Shown here: positions 25,615 through 33,447 of the stretch, in pieces
How the letters are laid out: every line of letters starts with the position of its first letter
How positions within the stretch are numbered: position 1 is the first letter of the stretch
DNA from: Hymenobacter translucens
Lineage (GTDB): Bacteria; Bacteroidota; Bacteroidia; Cytophagales; Hymenobacteraceae
Direction: 5' to 3'
Assembly (NCBI RefSeq): GCF_020685205.1
Contig: NZ_JAJERB010000006.1
Span: 1 to 64,000, forward strand
DNA length: 64,000 bases
Program-made: the position numbers and the translations under genes
The notes under the pieces: generated by a model
Databases searched by the model: none
What the model was told of the DNA's origin: nothing
The model's input: the letters and a program-made list of their open reading frames with translations, nothing else

Positions 25615-26532
25615 ATGACTTCACCCGCTTCTTCAGCAGTACCGCCCCCGGTGGCCGGGCCTCCTGGTAGCGGCCGGCAGCTGGCGCGTCTGATCCGGCT
25701 GCCCAATCTGCTGCTCATGGCGCTGGCGCTGATGCTGGTACAGGCCTGCCTGCTGACCCCGGGCTTTGACGGGGCCTCGCTGCTGCACTGGCACTTTGGC
25801 CTGCTGGCCCTTGGGGCCCTGCTGGTTGCCGCCGCCGGCTATATCATCAACGACTACTACGACGTCAAGATTGACGCCATCAACCGGCCCGAGCGGCTGG
25901 TAGTGGGCCGGGCCATCAACCGGCGCCACGCCATCCTGGCTCACCTCGTGCTGTCGGGAATGGGCGTGGTGGCCGGGCTGGTGCTTTCGCCCCTTATTGG
26001 CCTTGTCAACCTGGGTTCGGCTTTGCTGCTCTGGGGCTATTCGGCCCGGTTCAAGCGCCTGCCCCTGGTCGGCAACCTGAGTATTGCCACCCTGACAGCG
26101 GCCCTGGTGCTGCTGCCCGAGCTATGGGTGCGCACCGGGCACACGGCGGTGTGGGTATATGCCCTGGCTGCCTTCCTGCTGACGGTGGTGCGGGAGATTA
26201 TCAAGGATGTGGAAGACATGCGCGGCGACGCCCAGCACGACTGCCGCACCCTGCCCATTGCCTGGGGCGTGGCCCGCACCAAGTGGGTGACGGGTTTTTT
26301 TCTGGTCTGCCTGGCGGTCCTCGTGGCTGCGGCTGCCGGTCAGGCCTGGTATGCCGGCCGCTTGCTGCTGGGAGGCTGGCTGCTGCTCGCCGTACTGCTG
26401 CCCCTGGCCGTGCTGGGCCGCCGCCTTATCCGGGCTGACCGAAAGCGCCATTTTTCCCACTTAAGCACCTGGTGCAAGTGGATTATGCTGGCCGGCGTAC
26501 TGTCAATGATTCTATTCGTGGTAAAACCGTAG
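25615..26532 (+). CDS. UbiA-family prenyltransferase
   Basis: The 305-residue integral membrane prenyltransferase has about eight to nine membrane spans. The first Mg-diphosphate motif is NDYYDVKIDAINRPER at about residues 80-95; the second is DVEDMRGDAQHD near residue 200. In this phylum the subgroup is usually named geranylgeranylglycerol-phosphate geranylgeranyltransferase. The alternatives are a quinone or heme prenyltransferase; no quinone or heme genes adjoin it, so the acceptor is uncertain. A weak -7-like box (TACCTTAG) lies at 25546-25553. Confidence 0.85.
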   Translation: MTSPASSAVPPPVAGPPGSGRQLARLIRLPNLLLMALALMLVQACLLTPGFDGASLLHWHFGLLALGALLVAAAGYIINDYYDVKIDAINRPERLVVGRAINRRHAILAHLVLSGMGVVAGLVLSPLIGLVNLGSALLLWGYSARFKRLPLVGNLSIATLTAALVLLPELWVRTGHTAVWVYALAAFLLTVVREIIKDVEDMRGDAQHDCRTLPIAWGVARTKWVTGFFLVCLAVLVAAAAGQAWYAGRLLLGGWLLLAVLLPLAVLGRRLIRADRKRHFSHLSTWCKWIMLAGVLSMILFVVKP

Positions 26533-26558
26533 GGGAAAGCCTGCGTTACGCTAAACAA

Positions 26559-26566
26559 TACCTTTA
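26559..26566 (+). promoter_or_regulatory. -7 box TACCTTTA
   Basis: A near-consensus -7 element lies 47 bp before the ATG of the first BamA/TamA-like gene. No matching -33 was found. Confidence 0.4.
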
Positions 26567-26613
26567 CGCCGCAGTTAGTCCGCCGCGCCGCTTCCACCCT
26601 TTGATTCTTCCTT

Positions 26614-27783
26614 ATGCGCTTTGCTTACCTGCTGTTCGGGTTGAGCCTGCTGGCTTTCCGGGCCCAGGCCCAGACTCCGGCGACCCCCGTTCCGGACTCG
26701 GCCCGCCCCGCCCAAAATCCGGTGCCGGCCGCCAAGGACCCCCACGACAAGCCCAGCTTTATACCCGCTCCGGTGGTGTTTTACGAGCCTGAAACCGGTT
26801 TGGCCGGCGGAGCAGCCATCCTGCCCGTGTGGCGCCTGGGGCGCGACAGCGCTACTACCCGCAAGTCGAACGCCCGCCTGGTAGGCTGGTATTCCCAGCG
26901 CAAGCAAACCAGCCTGCAGCTTACTCACACGATTTTTACGCCGGGTGAGCGGTATCTCTTCACCGGGGAGCTGAGCGCCTACGACTTTCCGATCTTCTAC
27001 TACGGCACCGGTAATAATACCCGGCTGGCCGATGAGTCCGAAATCTCCTACCAGCTGTTTATCGTCAACCAGCGGGTGATGCGAGGGTTTGGCCGGCAAA
27101 TGTTTGCCGGACTTACCTACCGGCTTACTGCCCTGCGCAACATCACCATCGAAGAGCCCCTGACCCGGGAAAGCAACCGGCCCAACCTGCTGCTGGAGCG
27201 CCCGGCCCGGGAGCGGGAAAACACCTTCGTGTCCGGCTTTGGGCCCTCGTTTCTCTACGATGGACGCGACAATATCCTGAGTACCTTCCGGGGTAGCTAC
27301 CTCGAGTTTCAAACCCTGTTCAACGGGAAGGGGCTGGGCAGCGACTTTACGTTTACCCGCTACCAGCTGGACGCGCGTCTGTTCCGGCCCTTACTGCCCT
27401 CTTCCACGAATACGATTATTGGCGGGCAGCTTCTCGGACAGTTTCATTCCGGTAACGTACCCTTCCGGGAGCTGGCTAACCTGGGTGGCATCAGCGTGCT
27501 GCGGGGCATCTACGAAGGGCGGTTCCGGGACCGGCAGCTGGTGGTCGGGCAGGTGGAGCTGCGGCAGAAGCTGTTCTGGCGGCTTAACGGGGCCGTCTTT
27601 GCCGGAGCCGGACAAGTTGCTGACCAGCTCGGGGACTTCGGCCTGTCAGATTTCAAACTGGCTGGTGGAGCAGGTATCCGATTCCGCTTCAACCGCCGCG
27701 ACCGGCTTAACATCCGCTTCGACTACGGCGTGGGCAGCGGGGGCTCGAAAGGACTATATTTCGGCGTGAACGAGGCCTTCTAG
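26614..27783 (+). CDS. BamA/TamA-like outer-membrane barrel, first of a tandem pair
   Basis: The 389-residue protein has a signal peptide ending near residue 20 (FRAQAQ), no POTRA repeats, and a barrel typical of the bacterial surface antigen (Omp85 C-terminal) family. Markers are DKPSFIPAPVVFYEPETG near residue 47, FLYDGRDNI near 211, and the strand-end pattern LNIRFDYGVGSGGSKGLYFG with terminal EAF. Without POTRA domains it is unlikely to be the essential BamA. It may be a lipid or peptide channel. The next gene is a close paralogue. Confidence 0.85.
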   Translation: MRFAYLLFGLSLLAFRAQAQTPATPVPDSARPAQNPVPAAKDPHDKPSFIPAPVVFYEPETGLAGGAAILPVWRLGRDSATTRKSNARLVGWYSQRKQTSLQLTHTIFTPGERYLFTGELSAYDFPIFYYGTGNNTRLADESEISYQLFIVNQRVMRGFGRQMFAGLTYRLTALRNITIEEPLTRESNRPNLLLERPARERENTFVSGFGPSFLYDGRDNILSTFRGSYLEFQTLFNGKGLGSDFTFTRYQLDARLFRPLLPSSTNTIIGGQLLGQFHSGNVPFRELANLGGISVLRGIYEGRFRDRQLVVGQVELRQKLFWRLNGAVFAGAGQVADQLGDFGLSDFKLAGGAGIRFRFNRRDRLNIRFDYGVGSGGSKGLYFGVNEAF

Positions 27784-27912
27784 CCATACGCTCCACGTGC
27801 CGCGTCTATTGGTTTATTTCAGGACAGAATAGGAGGCTGCGTACACACCTGGGCAGTAAATGTGTAGATTTACCTCTCTGCCAGTTCCCACTCCAGCTCT
27901 CTTCCGTGCCGT

Positions 27913-29043
27913 ATGCGCTATTCTTCTCTGTTGCTCGGGCTTAGCCTGCTGGCCGGCACCGCCCGGGGCCAGACGGCTCCTGCCGATTCCGTTACGACAA
28001 CTGTCACGTCCAAGCGCGACAAGCCCAGCTTTATTCCCATCCCGGTCCTCTTTTCCCAGCCCGAAACCGGCCTTGGGTTCGGCATCGCCCTGCTGCCGGT
28101 CTGGCGCTTTGGGACCGATACGCTCACGCGTAAGTCGAACGCCCGCTTTATCAACTGGTATACCCAGAAAAAGCAGATTCTCTTTCAGCACACCCACAGC
28201 GTGTTTACCCCGGGGGAGAAGTACCTGCTAACCGGCGAGGCCAGCTATTATTACGACTTTCCCATCAACTACTACGGGTTTGGCCCCCGGACCCGGCGGG
28301 AAGACGAGTCGGGTATTAAGTACAAGCTGCTGATTCTGAATGAGCGGGTGCTTAAGAAGGTGGTACCCAACCTGTTTGTGGGTGGGCAGTACCGCCTCAC
28401 CAACATCCGCGACATCGAGGTCACCCGCAATATTGATGACACCCGGCCCAGCCTGCTGCTGCAGCGCGATGCCCGGGAGCGGCAGAACACCCTCGTATCG
28501 GGCATCGGGCCCGCCCTGCTGTACGATGGCCGCGACAACGTGCTCAGCGCCTACCACGGCAATTACCTGGAGCTGTCGGCCCTGTTCAACGGCGGCGCCC
28601 TGGGCAGCGACTACCGCTTTAGCCGCTACCTCGTCGATGCTCGCCACTACCAGCCCCTGGGCAGTGAGAAAACGATTTTTGCTTCCCAGCTCATCGGACA
28701 GTTTCACACCGGCGACGTGCCGTTTCGGGAGCTGGCCAATCTCGGAGGCGATAAGATCATGCGCGGCTACTACGAGGGCCGGTACCGCGACCGGCAGCTG
28801 CTGGCCCTGCAGGCTGAGGTACGGCGCTACCTGTTCTGGCGCATAAACGGCGTGCTGTTCGGCAGTGTAGGCCAGATCGGCGACACCTTCGCGGACTTTG
28901 ACCAGGGCGGCGTCAAGGCCATCGGCGGAGCCGGCATCCGCCTTAAGTTCAACCGCCGCGACCGGCTCAACATCCGCTTTGACTACGGCGTGGGTCGGGA
29001 CGGCTCCAAGGGCTTCTACTTCAGCTTCGGCGAAGCCTTTTAA
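27913..29043 (+). CDS. BamA/TamA-like outer-membrane barrel, second of a tandem pair
   Basis: The 376-residue paralogue of the preceding protein shares long stretches: DKPSFIPIPVLFSQPETG, RKSNARFINWYTQKKQ, LLYDGRDNV, FHTGDVPFRELANLGG and the terminal FNRRDRLNIRFDYGVG. The signal peptide ends near residue 19 (GTARGQ). There are no POTRA repeats. A 129-bp gap separates the pair and a bidirectional terminator follows. A recent gene duplication explains the arrangement. The function is as uncertain as that of its neighbour. Confidence 0.85.
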   Translation: MRYSSLLLGLSLLAGTARGQTAPADSVTTTVTSKRDKPSFIPIPVLFSQPETGLGFGIALLPVWRFGTDTLTRKSNARFINWYTQKKQILFQHTHSVFTPGEKYLLTGEASYYYDFPINYYGFGPRTRREDESGIKYKLLILNERVLKKVVPNLFVGGQYRLTNIRDIEVTRNIDDTRPSLLLQRDARERQNTLVSGIGPALLYDGRDNVLSAYHGNYLELSALFNGGALGSDYRFSRYLVDARHYQPLGSEKTIFASQLIGQFHTGDVPFRELANLGGDKIMRGYYEGRYRDRQLLALQAEVRRYLFWRINGVLFGSVGQIGDTFADFDQGGVKAIGGAGIRLKFNRRDRLNIRFDYGVGRDGSKGFYFSFGEAF

Positions 29044-29060
29044 TTCTTGCTGCCCAAGAA

Positions 29061-29092
29061 AAAGAGCCTGAGCCGCGAGGCCCAGGCTCTTT
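29061..29092. terminator. Bidirectional terminator between convergent barrel genes
   Basis: A 10-bp perfect stem AAAGAGCCTG/CAGGCTCTTT has a 12-nt loop. It serves the BamA/TamA-like pair on the plus strand and the three-paralogue cluster on the minus strand. Confidence 0.8.
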
Positions 29093-29119
29093 CAGTTAAA
29101 AAGATAATCAGCTGTCAGG

Positions 29120-30451
29120 CTAGAACTCCAGGCCTACTGTGGCATTGAAGGCCCGGTAGAAGAGCACTCCGTGGAACGCGGTAGCCCGGGCTTCCCGGTT
29201 TAGCTCATAGCTGACTTCGAGCATGGGCGTGAGCCTGCCAAGCCTGCCGGTGATGCCCGCGCCCGCTATGCCGCCGTAGGTAAGCTGGGAAGAGCCTTCC
29301 CGGTAAGTGGCCGCCTCGGTTCCGACTTCCTGGGTGGAGCCGGGGCTGCCGGGGGGCGTGTTGAACCGGGTGACCAAGATGCCCAGCGCGTTTTTATGGC
29401 CGAAGTTGAGGCCGGCAAGCAGCCCCCCGGTTACGTAAGGCTGAAGGTTGCCCTGGCCGAAGCGGTAGTGGGCCTGTACCGGGATTTGCAGCGAAGAAAA
29501 CTGCGTGGAGGACTTCACGGTAAGCTGCTGCCCGGAGTTGGTAAAGCCGGCCGGTACCGTGTGCGGGTTGGCAGCCGTGCTTTTACGGGTGGTGAAGCGC
29601 AAGCCCGTTTCCAGGGAGTACGGATTTTTGTTGCCCAGCCGCAGCCGCAGTTCCAGCAGGGGGGCATAGCTGGCCTGAGTTTGTTTGCTGCCCAGCTCCG
29701 CTGAGTTATCGTAGTACGCGCCCGACCGGCTTATCCCGGCCCGGGCAGACCAGGTAAGCGTGGTGGGGTTGGTGGCTTCGGGATGAAGGCGCAGGTCGCG
29801 GGCCGGCACCCCGGTATGGCAGGCATTGTACGTGAGTACCACCTCGGCCAGGTGGTCAGCCGAGAAGTGACTTTTGGCCGCCCGCGCTACGGCCGCCGGA
29901 CAGTCGGAGAAAGCAGCCTGCAGCAGTGCCTTGTACTGGGCCCGCGGCAGGGCGACCAGCGGAGTTTTAGGCAGCTGCAGAAAGTAGAACCTGGTTTCCT
30001 GCGGGCGCGAGGCTTCCATGGCCGTGCGCTCTACCTGGGGAGTCAGATGAAAATCAAGTCCGTAGAGGATGCTGTGCCCCGTAACAATGGGCTGCAGAAA
30101 AACCGTGGTCGAGTCTTCGCGCTGCCGGCGGTATTGCAGGTCCGAGCGGGTGGTAATGGTCGTTTCGGTCCGGTACAGGCCCATCCGGCGGCTCACGTAG
30201 TACCGGCCGGTACCCTGCTCCCCGAACCCGCGCAGCTCGGCGGGGAAATATACTTTCACCGGGTCCGCATTGCTGGGTTTGAACTGCAGGCCGTTTTCGG
30301 AAACAAACCGGGAAGCGCTGAGCAGGCCCCGAACCGTGTCGCCCCGCAGGGTAACGATGTAGCCGGGCTGCATTTTAGCGTCCGACTGCGCGCGGACACC
30401 GAGCGTGGAAAAAAGACAGAAGGTGAAGGCTAACGCGTAAGCGAGGTTCAT
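29120..30451 (-). CDS. Outer-membrane barrel protein of a tandem family, copy 3
   Basis: The 443-residue exported protein has two parts. After the signal peptide (to about residue 22, GVRAQ), an N-terminal module of about 190 residues contains GYIVTLRGDTVRGLL, VYFPAELRGFGEQG and VFLQPIVTG. It ends with a cysteine pair, C184 in FSDCP and C211 in YNACH. The C-terminal ~220 residues look like a PorT-type eight-stranded barrel ending in GLEF. It is a paralogue of the next two minus-strand genes. No function is known to me. The ATG at 30451 is set by the signal peptide. Confidence 0.8.
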   Translation of the reverse strand: MNLAYALAFTFCLFSTLGVRAQSDAKMQPGYIVTLRGDTVRGLLSASRFVSENGLQFKPSNADPVKVYFPAELRGFGEQGTGRYYVSRRMGLYRTETTITTRSDLQYRRQREDSTTVFLQPIVTGHSILYGLDFHLTPQVERTAMEASRPQETRFYFLQLPKTPLVALPRAQYKALLQAAFSDCPAAVARAAKSHFSADHLAEVVLTYNACHTGVPARDLRLHPEATNPTTLTWSARAGISRSGAYYDNSAELGSKQTQASYAPLLELRLRLGNKNPYSLETGLRFTTRKSTAANPHTVPAGFTNSGQQLTVKSSTQFSSLQIPVQAHYRFGQGNLQPYVTGGLLAGLNFGHKNALGILVTRFNTPPGSPGSTQEVGTEAATYREGSSQLTYGGIAGAGITGRLGRLTPMLEVSYELNREARATAFHGVLFYRAFNATVGLEF

Positions 30452-30578
30452 AGGCGAAACGGGCAGCGAGATGCGGGCCAAGGTTAAGCAAGAAAAGCAC
30501 TCCTACTGTGACTGTCAATTTCAGCCAAACGTTGCCTGCCAAGCGCAATGCCCCTGCGAGCTCGGAAACCTTGCCCGG

Positions 30579-31904
30579 TTAAAACGCTACCCCAACCGAG
30601 CCTACCAGGGCGTTGTAGCGCATCCGGCCAACCGAATCGCCATCCGACGGCTCCATACCCGACTCATACCGAACCTCAACCAGGGGGCTCAGCTTACCAA
30701 GCTTGGCGCTGAAGCCAACTCCCCCGCACAAGCCCAGCGTAGGATGAAAGCCTTCGGCCTTGTAGCCGGCCGGAACCGTGCCGCCGGGCTGCTGCTCGTA
30801 AACGCCGGGGCTGGTGGGCCCGGGCTGGGTTATAACCGTAAACACAGGAACCGCTGCTAAAATGGTCTGCGCGAAATGGCCGCCGGCAAGCAAACCGCCC
30901 GTCAGATAAGGCTTCAGCGAAGATTGGCCAACCGCATAGTGCACCAGCAGGGGCACCTGGATTGATTTCAGCTTAATGGAGGAAACCAGGTCGATTTGCT
31001 GTCCGGTGTTCCGGTAGCCCGAGGGAACGGTGTGAAGCAGGGAGCCGGAGCTTTCCCGGGTGGTGTACTGCAGTCCGATTACGGCACCCAGTGGCTTGTT
31101 GGCGTTGAAGCGCAGGCGCATATCCAGTATCGGGCTGGTCGTTCCGTTCAGCCGGGTGCTGCCAAGTCCTTCGAAGCTGGTAAAGAAGACCGTGCTGTGG
31201 CTTACCCCGGCCTGGATGCTAAAGGCCAGCTGCATCGGCTCCGAGGCGCGGTACTGCACGCGAAGGTCCCGGCTCTGGACCTGGGGATGACAGGTGTTGT
31301 AGCGCAGGACCAGCTCAGCCAGCTTGCTTTCCATGAATTTCGTGGACGAAGCCGCCGCAGCTGCCGCCGCGCAGTCCGAGAAAACGGACTTCAGAATGGC
31401 CTTGTAGGTTTCCTGCTGTAAGGCTACCAGACGGGTGCCATTCTGCTGCAGAAAGAAGTAGGTGCTTTGCCGCTCGAAGGCGTCGAGGGCCGTACGCTCC
31501 ACAAAGTTGCCTTCGTAGTCGAGGCGGTAAAGCGTGGCGTAGCCCCGCACCAGGGGCTGCAGGAAAACGGTAACGGAGTCTTTCTCATCCTTAACGATGG
31601 TCGTGTTGATGGTCTCCTTGCGGGTAATGCCCAGGCTGCGCGAAACGTACTGCCGGCCCGCCGTTTCCCCGAACCCGCGGATGGTGGAAGGAAAGTAAAG
31701 CTTGCTTGCAGCAGCCTCCGTAGCCTGAAACGAAACGCCGTTTTCAGTGGGCTTGGCGGCGGCCTGCACCAGTCCGCGGACCGTGTCGCCCCGCAGGGTG
31801 ATAATATAGCCGGGCCGGGCGCCAGAGTTGGCCTGGGCCCGGGCGGAAAACGCGAGCATAAGGCTGATACTGCCTGTGAGAAGCAGGGAGAAGAGGTGTT
31901 TCAT
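30579..31904 (-). CDS. Outer-membrane barrel protein of a tandem family, copy 2
   Basis: This 441-residue paralogue is organised like its neighbours. The signal peptide ends near residue 24 (FSARAQ), followed by GYIITLRGDTVRGLV, LYFPSTIRGFGE, YVSRSLG and VFLQPLVRGYATLYRLDY. The cysteine pair is C178 (FSDCA) and C205 (YNTCH), the same 27-residue spacing as copy 3. A C-terminal barrel ends in VGVAF. The gap to copy 3 is 127 bp and shows no clear promoter, so the three genes may share one transcript. Confidence 0.8.
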   Translation of the reverse strand: MKHLFSLLLTGSISLMLAFSARAQANSGARPGYIITLRGDTVRGLVQAAAKPTENGVSFQATEAAASKLYFPSTIRGFGETAGRQYVSRSLGITRKETINTTIVKDEKDSVTVFLQPLVRGYATLYRLDYEGNFVERTALDAFERQSTYFFLQQNGTRLVALQQETYKAILKSVFSDCAAAAAAASSTKFMESKLAELVLRYNTCHPQVQSRDLRVQYRASEPMQLAFSIQAGVSHSTVFFTSFEGLGSTRLNGTTSPILDMRLRFNANKPLGAVIGLQYTTRESSGSLLHTVPSGYRNTGQQIDLVSSIKLKSIQVPLLVHYAVGQSSLKPYLTGGLLAGGHFAQTILAAVPVFTVITQPGPTSPGVYEQQPGGTVPAGYKAEGFHPTLGLCGGVGFSAKLGKLSPLVEVRYESGMEPSDGDSVGRMRYNALVGSVGVAF

Positions 31905-32027
31905 GCAATAGGTAAAAGGAGAACAGGAAAAAATAATAAGCAAGTGCCGCCGAACGGCCGGCTAAAGGCAGCCACTGTCAGAGGCGGCATGATATGCAGC
32001 CCGAAAAAGCAGGAACCGGGGGTGCGG

Positions 32028-33272
32028 CTAGAATTCCAGGCCGGTGGTTACGCCCATCGTGCTGTAGGCGGCAGCGCCGTAGAGGGCGCGGCCTTTCAGC
32101 TCACTGCCCAGCCCACCGTGCAGCTCCATCACGAAGGCCAGCCGGCTGCTCACGGGCTGGCGCAGCCCTGCGCCTAGCATGCCACCCACCGTAAACTCGC
32201 GGTAGCCCGGCGTCCACTCCACGTTGGTTTGCTTTTCCACGTAGCCTGACCCGCCTCCCTGTACCACCCGCATCGGCGTTGAAATCACCGTCTTATTGCG
32301 GAAGTTGAGGCCGGCTACGGGCCCGGCCGTCACGTACACGCCCTGCCCGCCGGGCCGCAAAAACAGCCGGGCCAGCAGGGGCACCTGTACCGTAGTGATG
32401 GTGAGGTGGTGCCGCAGGGATAGAAATTCACCGCCGTCATTGAAGGTGGTGGAGTAGCTGCTGGCCCGGGAAGCTACCTGCAGCCCGGCCCCGTACGAAA
32501 ACTGGCTCGGGCCCACGTGAAACGCCTGCACCCCGATCAGAAAGCCAAAGCCCCGCTCGGTTTCGCCGCTGGGCAGCTCCCCGGAAGCCTGGTAGCCGAT
32601 CTGGGTTAGCTGCCCGCCCAGAATCACACCGGGGCGCCAGCCGGTACGGGTAGCCGACTGGGTCGGCAGGGCCCGCAGGTCGCGGGTCGGCTCCTGGGGC
32701 CAGCAGGCATTGTAGCGCGCCAGCAGGCTGGTCAGCCGGTCGGCCGTCCGCACGTTCCCCCCGATGGTGCCCAGGGACGGGCAGTCGGCCAGGTAGGTTT
32801 TGAGCAGGGCGGCGGAGCCCTGCACGGGCAGCGTTATCATGGGTTCCTTTGGTCCCTTCTGCAGGAGCAGGAAAGGACCGTCAGCTGCGTACAGGCCTTT
32901 TTCGGCCAGTGCCGAAGAGTAGTCGAGCTGGTAGAGGCTGGCGTGCCCGCTTACGAGCTGACGCACAAATACCCAAAGCGTATCCTGGTTGTTGAGCGGC
33001 AGGGCCCGGGCCACGTAGGTAGCCCCCGGCCGGAAGCCGGCCCCACGGAAGCGGCGCGGAAACACCTGGCGCTGGGTGCCGGCATCGTCGGCCGAGGTGC
33101 GGAAGGCCATTTCCAGGGCCATGGCGTTGCGGGTATCCCGGCGCAGGAAGCCCTTCAGCGTGTCGCCGGCCGGCGTGAGCAGGTAGCCGGGCTCGAACTT
33201 GGGACGCTGGGCAGTAGCGGAGCCGGCCAGCAGCAGCAGGCCGCTCAGGCACCATAGAAAGGATAAGCGCAT
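32028..33272 (-). CDS. Outer-membrane barrel protein of a tandem family, copy 1
   Basis: The most diverged of the three paralogues has 414 residues. Signal peptide: to about residue 22 (GSATAQ). The N-terminal module is recognisable from GYLLTPAGDTLKGFL, VFPRRFRGAGF, VRQLVSGHASLYQLDY and the cysteine pair C164 (LADCP) and C190 (YNACW). The barrel ends in TTGLEF. It is first in transcription order and has an exact -7 box about 43 bp upstream. The divergent neighbour is purH, which is probably unrelated. Confidence 0.8.
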   Translation of the reverse strand: MRLSFLWCLSGLLLLAGSATAQRPKFEPGYLLTPAGDTLKGFLRRDTRNAMALEMAFRTSADDAGTQRQVFPRRFRGAGFRPGATYVARALPLNNQDTLWVFVRQLVSGHASLYQLDYSSALAEKGLYAADGPFLLLQKGPKEPMITLPVQGSAALLKTYLADCPSLGTIGGNVRTADRLTSLLARYNACWPQEPTRDLRALPTQSATRTGWRPGVILGGQLTQIGYQASGELPSGETERGFGFLIGVQAFHVGPSQFSYGAGLQVASRASSYSTTFNDGGEFLSLRHHLTITTVQVPLLARLFLRPGGQGVYVTAGPVAGLNFRNKTVISTPMRVVQGGGSGYVEKQTNVEWTPGYREFTVGGMLGAGLRQPVSSRLAFVMELHGGLGSELKGRALYGAAAYSTMGVTTGLEF

Positions 33273-33314
33273 AAGAATGAAGGTAACGACTGTCGTATAT
33301 CGGTTCAGGACTGC

Positions 33315-33322
33315 CAAAGATA
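33315..33322 (-). promoter_or_regulatory. -7 box TATCTTTG of the three-paralogue cluster
   Basis: On the minus strand this is an exact TAnnTTTG match, 43 bp before the ATG at 33272. The nearest TTTG upstream is 24 nt away, longer than the 19 nt seen at other promoters here. Confidence 0.5.
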
Positions 33323-33405
33323 AGGGTTGGGCGCTGGGTCCGGGTACAAACCGGCTGGTAACAATTCGGTAACACGGTCGGGTGGCACCGCGGCGCCGGG
33401 AGGGC

Positions 33406-33413
33406 TACCTTCG
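33406..33413 (+). promoter_or_regulatory. -7 box TACCTTCG of purH
   Basis: One mismatch from TAnnTTTG, 34 bp before the purH ATG. I see no -33 element, and no purine riboswitch-like structure in the short leader. Confidence 0.45.
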
Positions 33414-33447
33414 TGCCGCATTCGTTCCTCACTTCTCTCTTTTCGCT

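Noticed and set aside
26614..29043. Calling the tandem barrels the essential BamA or TamA
   Set aside because: Both lack POTRA domains and are about half the expected length; only the barrel family is supported.
33414..33447. Purine riboswitch upstream of purH
   Set aside because: The leader after the likely promoter is about 30 nt, too short for a riboswitch aptamer, and shows no conserved junction sequence.
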